A stretch of DNA of 64,000 bases from contig JACGCM010002082.1 in NCBI GenBank assembly GCA_014058105.1, positions 992,001-1,056,000 of the forward strand, read 5' to 3'. The stretch comes from Kingdonia uniflora. Lineage: Eukaryota > Streptophyta > Magnoliopsida > Ranunculales > Circaeasteraceae. The position numbers were made by a program, and so were the translations under genes. The first letter of the stretch is position 1. The number at the start of each line of letters is the position of its first letter. Of the stretch, positions 57,723-64,000 are shown one piece after another. Below the pieces are notes generated by a model. That model worked only from the letters and a program-made list of their open reading frames with translations, ran no database searches and was not told the DNA's origin.

Positions 57723-59745
57723 CTAACTGGGATGACCTCTCTTCGTTTGGCGGGTGCGTCTGCCACGTGCGAGACTCTCGTCATAGGTACATTACACAAC
57801 CGGCTGTGTCTGGTAGGAAATGGACATCTCAACTAGTCTATCGGACGTCTCTCAGATGATCTCCTGTGCCCGGCTCAGCTCCCTCCTCAACTAGGTATTA
57901 CTATCAGTTAGTAACCTCGAGTCTTCATATGCCACATACTAAAATCCTTGGTTTTGATGCCACAACTCATCTGTACTATACGTAGGTGGACACGGGTATG
58001 GTACCTGCATCACATGGATCGATATCCGTCTACGTTGATTGTTCGGTCCCGCCACATCCATAAACCATCCCATATCACGTGGATCGTCGGTCGCTTGAAC
58101 ACCATAGTCTTGCACCTGTGAAGACGTAGCTAAACTCGACATAGGTGGCAAGTGTACATCGGGCCTTACTAGATCGCGCCCGACCGACCAAATATTTCCC
58201 GTCCTCTTTACTAAACTGCAACCGATCTTGGGATTTGGATGAGCGAGACGCCAATATGTCATGTAATCTACGTCGAGAACAAGATAATGGTGACCATCGT
58301 AGAAGTCCACATCCTTCAGACTCTGATATAACTCTCGATCGTACCTTGGGAATTCCATAATCTCCTGAGGGGGGTCATAGGGAATACTATCAATCCCGGT
58401 CATCTGACGCATACACTGGTTGCCTAAATACCAAAGCGTACCGTGGTCATATGGAACTGATACCAATGGAACCCTCTGGGTGCTCAGCGCTGAAGCAACT
58501 CTTACCTCTAGACATCTCAATTGCTTAGATTTGTGCCATGGTTGCCAATCTATGTTGGTTTTGTCCTTCCATTCTATCATATCTCTGATCACAGCAAAAG
58601 AGTGATGGATTTCAGACCCCGTACTCGCCCTTTCATCTCTCCACCCAGAAATACGAGGATAAATATGGTTAAAGTTTTTTACCTTAACTTGATACATTCC
58701 AACCCAACAGTACTCGAAGAACTAGTACTCCAGCACCGCATAGAATCCGGTGATCAATTTCTTCACCTTCCCAGGCCTTAGAACTGAGACTTCATCAAAC
58801 CCCCGATACAAAGCCGCCATAATTAGTGTACCCCAGTTAAAACCCGACGCGCCAAGAATATCATAGTCTATCAAGGCTGCCATTTCTGAGTCGTAATTGT
58901 GGAGACGTGGATTCAAAGGCTTTTGCCACTTTTTTAAATAGGATAGAGTGATGTTACCGTACCTCATGTCCGAACTTGTGATTCCGGGAACATCTTTTCT
59001 ACTTCCTCTAACTTAGAGTACCTCTCGTCGTATGAGAGTTCGCGACCCCTCCCAAAAGATATGCCCGTTAGCATGACGAAGTCTAGCGGTGTGAAACCCA
59101 ATTCACCGCAAGGGAAGTGAAAGGTATGGGTGGAAGGCCACCACCGCTCCACGAGAGCATGAATGAGACGGTTATCCGAGTTTTCCGCATTAATCGTGCA
59201 AAAGTCCACAAAAGCCATATTGTCGACCAACTTCTTCAACATCCGGTTCATGGTAATCCATCGGTACCACTTCAGTACCTTATCCAATGAGCCCCTACAA
59301 TGTAATTCATCTCGGTTCTCACGAAAAAAGCACATTAACACGTTAGAAGTTCATTTGGGAATTTCATCGAACACATTGCAATATACGTTAATAACACATA
59401 AAATTTACATAAAACTTACCGGTATTTCCTCCAATCCAACAGAAATATGGACCCAGCCATCCGGGAAGAGATCTACTCGGATCAACTCATCGTACGATGG
59501 GGTGGGATCGATATCATCTGTCATTTGATCTGGCCAAACATTTGTTACATCGGCGTTTCCCCTTCGTTTACTTCTGTGTTAGAGTTACGTGTAGTTCTGG
59601 AAGCATTTTTCCTCGGTCGCAAACTAGAAGAACCGGAAATTCTTAAGTGATTAACAGAGGAAATGGGTTGGGTTGGGAAACTTGTGGAGTAAGGTTGGGT
59701 ATGCCTTGGGTAAAACCTTAAACACAAGTGTTGTGCCTTTAACAC
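57723..59745 (-). pseudogene. Plant mobile domain (PMD, MAIN/MAIL-like) gene inside Harbinger, broken
   Basis: From about 59745: MLKAQHLCLRFYPRHTQPYS, a basic linker RPRKNASRTTRNSNTEV, frameshift, NADVTNVWPDQMTDDIDPTP, LFPDGWVHISVGLEEIP and a GTAAGT donor (about 59417). After a TTGTAG acceptor (about 59297) the domain core follows: KVLKWYRWITMNRMLKKLVD, ENSDNRLIHALVERWWPSTH, TFHFPCGELGFTPLDFVMLT, GISFGRGRELSYDERYSKLE, SVLRPGKVKKLITGFYAVLE. A long C-terminal part follows (SGWRDERASTGSEIHHSFAV, GHHYLVLDVDYMTYWRLAHP) with a helical tail, ending GRRTRQTKRGHPS at 57723. LVERW.P.THTFHFPCGE is the domain signature. Relatives MAIN and MAIL1 act in the nucleus in genome stability and gene silencing; PMD is also carried by some MULEs and Gypsy elements. 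At least four stops plus a missing segment after HNYDSEM make this copy defective. Confidence 0.88.
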
Positions 59746-59817
59746 TTAGAAAAACCAATACAAGTAACACTAGAAAAAAAAACTACAAGTATAAGCCTTT
59801 TAGCTTACATCGTCATG

Positions 59818-59990
59818 CCACGCGGTTCAGAACTGCATGGCTATATATATATATTTTTTAAATACGTGTCATTTTTCTATTGGATGGTAGTTATGCACAG
59901 TTTAGAACTGCGTTAGGTTTTGGATGGCTGAGATTTAAACACGTGGACTCATCTGGGACATCCACTTATGCGCGCAGTTCAGAAGTGTGT
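59818..59990 (+). repeat. Right subterminal motif cluster of Harbinger
   Basis: CCACGCGGTTCAGAACTGCA (59818), GCACAGTTTAGAACTGCG (59895) and GCGCGCAGTTCAGAAGTGTG (59970). Each segment also shares GATGGCTGAGATTTAAA with the left end. Confidence 0.7.
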
Positions 59991-60085
59991 GGGGTGAATT
60001 TTCCTTGGGGTGGATTGAAAATTATTGTGGGGTGGATTGAGGTGGATTGGATTCACCTTGAAATTCATCTAATCCACCCTCTTAA

Positions 60086-60100
60086 CTGTTGTGGATACTC
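60086..60100 (-). repeat. Right terminal inverted repeat of Harbinger
   Basis: CTGTTGTGGATACTC, followed by TTA at 60101-60103. Confidence 0.92.
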
Positions 60101-60103
60101 TTA

Positions 60104-60905
60104 TCTAATTTTTCCTTCTCTAAATTAGGCAACAAAAAGAAATTCTCCGCCCTAAATGCTGTAGTATAACCTCTAAACTGCCTACTAGCATGTTCTACAA
60201 CGTTGCCTAATATTCCACCTATAAGAGCCTTGGATTTACAAAACTTTCTAAACACATCAGAGTTCGGAGGGTATTATACCAATTGTCCAGGGAAATTCAG
60301 AAATTGAACAACTACTACTTCGTCCTCCCTATCAGATTTTACATTATCAAACTCAACCGAACGACCAGAGGTCAACACCTCCATATCAAAGGAAGTCCCC
60401 ATCTCAATTACAGGTCTAAAAGATGAGGATTGATTCTCACAAATATTCCTCACGCTCAACCAACATACAGGTCCAGGTATTCTATCATTATCTATTACAA
60501 ATCCATACACACATTTACCATACATCCATCATACATATACGTAGATTATATCGTATCTCTTTTTCACATATATATCAAATAGATTTTTATAGGTTACTAT
60601 AAATAGCAAATTTTCAAAATCACAAAAAAATTTCCAACACGCATTCAAAATATCATAAATCATCTACAAACCTTCAACGTCTGAATATAAATCTGAAGCA
60701 GCGCCAAATCCTTCCTTCACAATGCTATCGTACAACCACCATCTTGGCACTGTCTCCCCAACTTTTTCTTGCCATGATTGATGAGAACTTTCGTATAATC
60801 TCTCACGTGAATCTCTACTATTTTTTTCTTTTCTCTCCCACTGTTCTTCAATTTTTCAGAAGTTGATAAACGTTTGAATGAGGAAGATGAAGCATTATTT
60901 ATAGT
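60104..60905 (-). pseudogene. Antisense ORF3 of element C, N-terminal-side piece
   Basis: From about 60890: SSSSFKRLSTSEKLKNSGRE, KKKIVEIHVRDYTKVLINH, corresponding to RKRLSSECDL of A. Further parts are KCVYGFVIDNDRIPGPVCWL, SFRPVIEMGTSFDMEVLTSG, EDEVVVVQFLNFPGQLV, continuing to the Harbinger insertion point. A TATA-like CTATAAAT lies at 60897-60905 close to the coding start. Stops are present. Confidence 0.5.
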
Positions 60906-61476
60906 TTCTCTCTCTAAATGTTGGCAGTTATTAGACCTCATATGAGCCGCTCTTAGTTTTGGAATGGATGCGTCCCTTCCATAATTAATGTCAGGCGTTT
61001 TGTACCCTTTTGGTGAAAATATCTTCATGTTATTACCCTCAGTCCTATATTTTAATATATTATCATCTCTCCTACCCAAATCTCCCTTTGACTCCCCACA
61101 CTCATGATGACTCAACACTCACACGCAATCAAACTTTCCTTGTAATTACACAAGAGAAAAAAATCAAAGCTACCTGCTTTTTCTATTCCTACTTCTGCTA
61201 CTTATAGAACTGCTGACGTCATTTCCAAAGCTATCACATTTCAACTTCAAATTCTTTATTCACAACAGTCATAAATAACACTTGCAACAAAAGATGACAG
61301 ATTCAAAGCATCATTCTAACAACATTTCAATTACAGTTATTCAACTTTATACAATGCATTCCATTACATATAATTAGACATAAAACATCCCAGATGTCTT
61401 GGAAGGCGGCACCTAATCAATTCGCCCCTAGTAATCCTTACATCTTCCTCCTCGGTCTCTTCCTTAGTAATTTGCC

Positions 61477-61716
61477 TCACGACCCTGTTCGAGCTGCAGG
61501 CTCCATAATCAATTCATAGAATATCTCCGAGTAAAAATGGTGCCTGATATCAAGTTTCCTCCCCCTCAAATTTAAACCTTCGAACTGCAGTTCAGATTCA
61601 GATAGGTCATAATCATATTCTAACAGCCTAAAAATCATCTCTCGTACTTCAGCTACCTTTAACGCCAACCGTCCTTCAGCAGCTTGATGAACTCTCACAG
61701 ATCGAGTCCTCACCAT
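61477..61716 (-). CDS. Antisense ORF2 of element C (MVRTRS family), shortened
   Basis: Eighty-codon frame: MVRTRSVRVHQAAEGRLALK, VAEVREMIFRLLEYDYDLSE, HHFYSEIFYELIMEPAARTG. The first 20 residues align with A and B; the C-terminus ends early relative to A. Function unknown. A TATA box (TATATAAAT, 61753-61763) lies about 40 bp upstream. Confidence 0.5.
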   Translation of the reverse strand: MVRTRSVRVHQAAEGRLALKVAEVREMIFRLLEYDYDLSESELQFEGLNLRGRKLDIRHHFYSEIFYELIMEPAARTGS

Positions 61717-62619
61717 ATTCTCTTTCTTCCTCTTTAAATTATATTTTCTTATATTTATATACTTTTCTAGATCACTTCAAATCCCTTATATTCTGTGTAT
61801 ATAGTATTCTATTTTTCCATAACAAGAAACCCTAAGATCCAGATAAAAAAGTTATTTAAACTTATCTATCTACATCGACCACTTTGGATTCGTTCTATCT
61901 CATTTCAAACTTATCTACCCCTTAATCTAACATTTCAAGAGAAATCTCCCTGAGCTCGAATTTCCAATTCCTGTAAATTTTATATCTTTTAAGATATTCT
62001 CCCCCCATAACTCTATAATTTACTCAATTCGAAACATATTTTTACACATCTTCTATTTTACAGACACATTTGTATAGCTCGATTGCTAAAAGACACCTTA
62101 TAGTTTGATGTAAAATATTACATTTCGTTTTCTAATTATACATATTTGTATTTCTTATAACTCGATTTCAATCACAAGAGTTAATTCTATATATTAGCAC
62201 AGAGTATGAATAAAATATTTTTATTAAGCTTCAATATCAATTATAGATAATTTACAGATAACAAGTCTTTCAGGTACTATTACATTTCATTCTCAAAATC
62301 ATATCAAATTTCAGTGATGTTTCACTCTGAGAATCTTCTGAAGCAAAGTTGGAACTGGAAATCACTGAGCATTTATCCTTCTTCACACCATTTATTTCGA
62401 CAAGAAACTAAGTTTGGTTGAAGTCTAGACATGGAAGCAAGGGCATCAATGCTTGAACCAACTCTTCAAATAGAAGGCCTTATTAGTGCCAAGAGTCAAT
62501 GATTGTGCAGGGGCAAGACTTCCATTCTCCATCTCCCTCCTATACCACCATTGCCTCCTCCTCCATAACCCCCACCAATAAAGAGTTGATGGAGATGAAA
62601 AGGAGTCCTACCTCAGAAT

Positions 62620-62940
62620 CTAATCTTTTGCAGGGTACCGACGATACTGCCTTGCAGATACACCAGCCCCCACATCTGTCTCCTCAACCTTATCCTCCGC
62701 AAGGATGCGGAGACACCTCCAACGTGCCTTACCTGCCAAGACCACGAAATAAAATCTCCAGGTATAGTAATAGTCTTCCTCAGCTTCAGCTGCTTCGTCT
62801 TCCGACATATCGTGATACGTCGGTGAAACGAGAATTGGGGTGGGCATCTCCAAAGATTAATCCCCGAAGTATCTCAACTTAAACCTTTGCAATTTGACAG
62901 AAACCTTTTCTTCATACACCATTCGCTGGGTCTTCACCAT
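62620..62940 (-). pseudogene. Antisense ORF1 of element C
   Basis: ATG at 62940: MVKTQRMVYEEKVSVKLQ, LRYFGD, TAA, SLEMPTPILVSPTYHDMSED, AEAEEDYYYTWRFYFVVLAG, LRILAEDKVEETDVGAGVSA, RQYRRYPAKD. The stop is at the codon where B also has one and A has glutamine. TATA-like CTATATAAATAG at 63008-63018. Confidence 0.5.
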
Positions 62941-63276
62941 TATAACCCAAAGAATCCAGAGAATTTCTCAACAGCAGCGTGCTTTGCCATAATCCAGAGT
63001 ACATGTACTATTTATATAGCCATCATATGTAATGTGCAGGTATGTTTCCAATGCAATCATCATTTAAAGTAAAACTACTCCCGCAACACCAAGCGTCACG
63101 TACATTAATCATTTCCATCTCATAAATGCCAAATACATCCCTCTATAAAAAAATACCAAGTACCAACCCAGTCAAATCACCATTAATACATCATTTCTTT
63201 TCAACTTCTAACGCCACCAATACACAGGTTCTTTCTCAACCAAAGCCATTCATGCCTTTAGTCATAATAGGGCGAT

Positions 63277-63850
63277 TGGAAGGGCCTATCCTTCGACCTA
63301 GCCCAATTCAAACTACCATAATTTCTTACTCACACATTTTACATGTGACATGAACAGTCTGTATTGACACCTAGACTACGAATTGATAAAGAATGTAGAT
63401 TGAGTACAACAGAAGAACATAAACCAGTCAAAGACACCTATCTCCCATGAATTAAATAGTTACTTAGTCAACCACCACTTTCCTCATTATTTGGATAACG
63501 TGAATCAGCACGATAACGAGCTGCGGGTAAGGTCTATATAAAGAAAATGTTCCAGAAGGGACATGGACCAAGAAAAGCTAGATTTTCTATACTCTAACAT
63601 AAAACTTCTTATTTACAAGATCAAGTATTTCTAGTTCGAGAGATCACTTGTAATAAGATATCAGCCTCAAGCAAAAAAAATTATTGTTACTAAAACCCTC
63701 AACTCGAGGTCGTGGTTTTTTACCTGTTCAAAGGTTTTCTACACTAAATCACCTGTATCATTTCTTACTTTATTCTAGCTTTTGTCACAGGTGCATTTAG
63801 TGTAAGAGCTAATTCTGAGCCATTTTGAGCTACGGAATTAGGCCATTACA
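63277..63850 (+). repeat. 3' LTR of element C
   Basis: Starts about TGGAAGGGCCTATCCTTCGA, 337 bp from the ORF1 ATG as in A and B, after an eroded purine tract (AATAGGGCGAT). Ends GGAATTAGGCCATTACA. Contains GAGGTCGTGGTTTTTTACC and TTTTCTACACTAAAT. The start position is less certain than the end. Confidence 0.65.
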
Positions 63851-64000
63851 TAACCTTTCACAATTATTTTCATTTCACAAGGACTTATCTTAAAATAAGG
63901 GTTGGGAATGAAGTAATTCATTCCTTTATTGTTTTTACCCTAAAGAAACGTTGCTTCTGTTTGAATCCACAATAAACATTGCCTTCATATAGCTAGCAAT
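63851..64000. other. Right flank, nothing recognised
   Basis: AT-rich sequence after the LTR; no feature supportable. Confidence 0.4.

Larger units (their letters stand above)
53381..60100. mobile_element. PIF/Harbinger DNA transposon with an extra plant mobile domain gene
   Basis: Ends are GAGCATCCACAACAG and (inverted) GAGTATCCACAACAG, 14 of 15 identical. The 3-bp duplication TTA is present on both sides (53378-53380 and 60101-60103), the PIF/Harbinger hallmark. Inside are the transposase (54 kb, plus strand), the Myb/trihelix-like ORF1 (55.6-57.3 kb, minus) and, unexpectedly, a PMD/MAIN-like gene (57.7-59.7 kb, minus). Subterminal GCGCGGTTCTGAAGTGCG-type motifs occur three times at each end. 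Sequence of element C continues on both sides. Confidence 0.92.
52340..63850 (+). mobile_element. Retroelement C: 5'-truncated A-type element, split by a Harbinger element
   Basis: Consists of antisense ORF3 pieces (52340-53377 and 60104-60905), antisense ORF2 (61477-61716), antisense ORF1 (62620-62940) and a 3' LTR (63277-63850). Order and spacing match A. The left edge abuts the inverted dispersed block; gag, 5' LTR and ORF4 are missing. Confidence 0.72.

Noticed and set aside
58145..58781. Plus-strand frames over the PMD gene
   Set aside because: They are shadows of the reverse-strand PMD coding sequence.
1..64000. CRISPR arrays, tRNA or rRNA genes, organellar DNA
   Set aside because: No regularly spaced direct repeats with unique spacers, no tRNA cloverleaf or rRNA blocks and no plastid or mitochondrial gene were seen on reading both strands; CGTTATCAG and TGGTATCAG segments are retroelement priming regions.

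Overview
The window is repeat-dense nuclear DNA of a flowering plant, probably a eudicot. It is AT-rich, with intron-like spacing, TATA boxes, long AT/GA/CT microsatellites and plant-specific transposon families. I see no rRNA, tRNA, CRISPR or bacterial-type operon. Almost everything recognisable is a transposable element or a broken gene copy. No species can be named from sequence alone.

Left part (1-7237): the 5' portion of a reverse-strand Mutator-like element (MULE) runs off the left edge, and a 1,026-bp non-autonomous MULE with a perfect 9-bp target duplication sits inside its upstream region. Next comes an unidentified reverse-strand intron-containing gene or remnant (about 3448-6210), flanked and interrupted by arrays of short AATTGTCGA/TCGACAATT inverted motifs. 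At 7238-16836 a complete but inactivated Ty3/Gypsy chromovirus-type retrotransposon (LTR-gag-pol-LTR, ATAAA duplication) lies inside a reverse-strand reading frame.

Middle (16842-26843): gene debris. A ~0.76-kb promoter plus first-exon-like unit occurs three times in tandem, and a solo LTR split the third copy. A degraded LINE (zinc finger plus RNase H) ends in a TTCGAA-rich tail. A dispersed exon-containing block also has an inverted copy at about 51420-52340.

Retroelement family A/B/C (26844-63850): A is bounded by LTRs and a 5-bp duplication (GATCC/AATCC). It has a primer binding site and a gag, but no pol is visible. In place of pol it carries an antisense module of four coding regions, two long coiled-coil ones and two short ones starting MVxTR. 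Truncated relatives B (45215-48145) and C (52340-63850) keep parts of the same module, with TATA-like boxes at similar positions. A CACTA element that captured a receptor-kinase gene split the 5' LTR of A. A complete-ended PIF/Harbinger element (53381-60100; TTA duplication, 15-bp inverted repeats) split antisense ORF3 of C.

The two most interesting items are that Harbinger element, which carries a plant mobile domain (PMD/MAIN-like) gene besides its transposase and Myb-like ORF1, and the conserved antisense module of the pol-less retroelement family. All large coding regions I could check carry stops or frameshifts, so these copies are relics.
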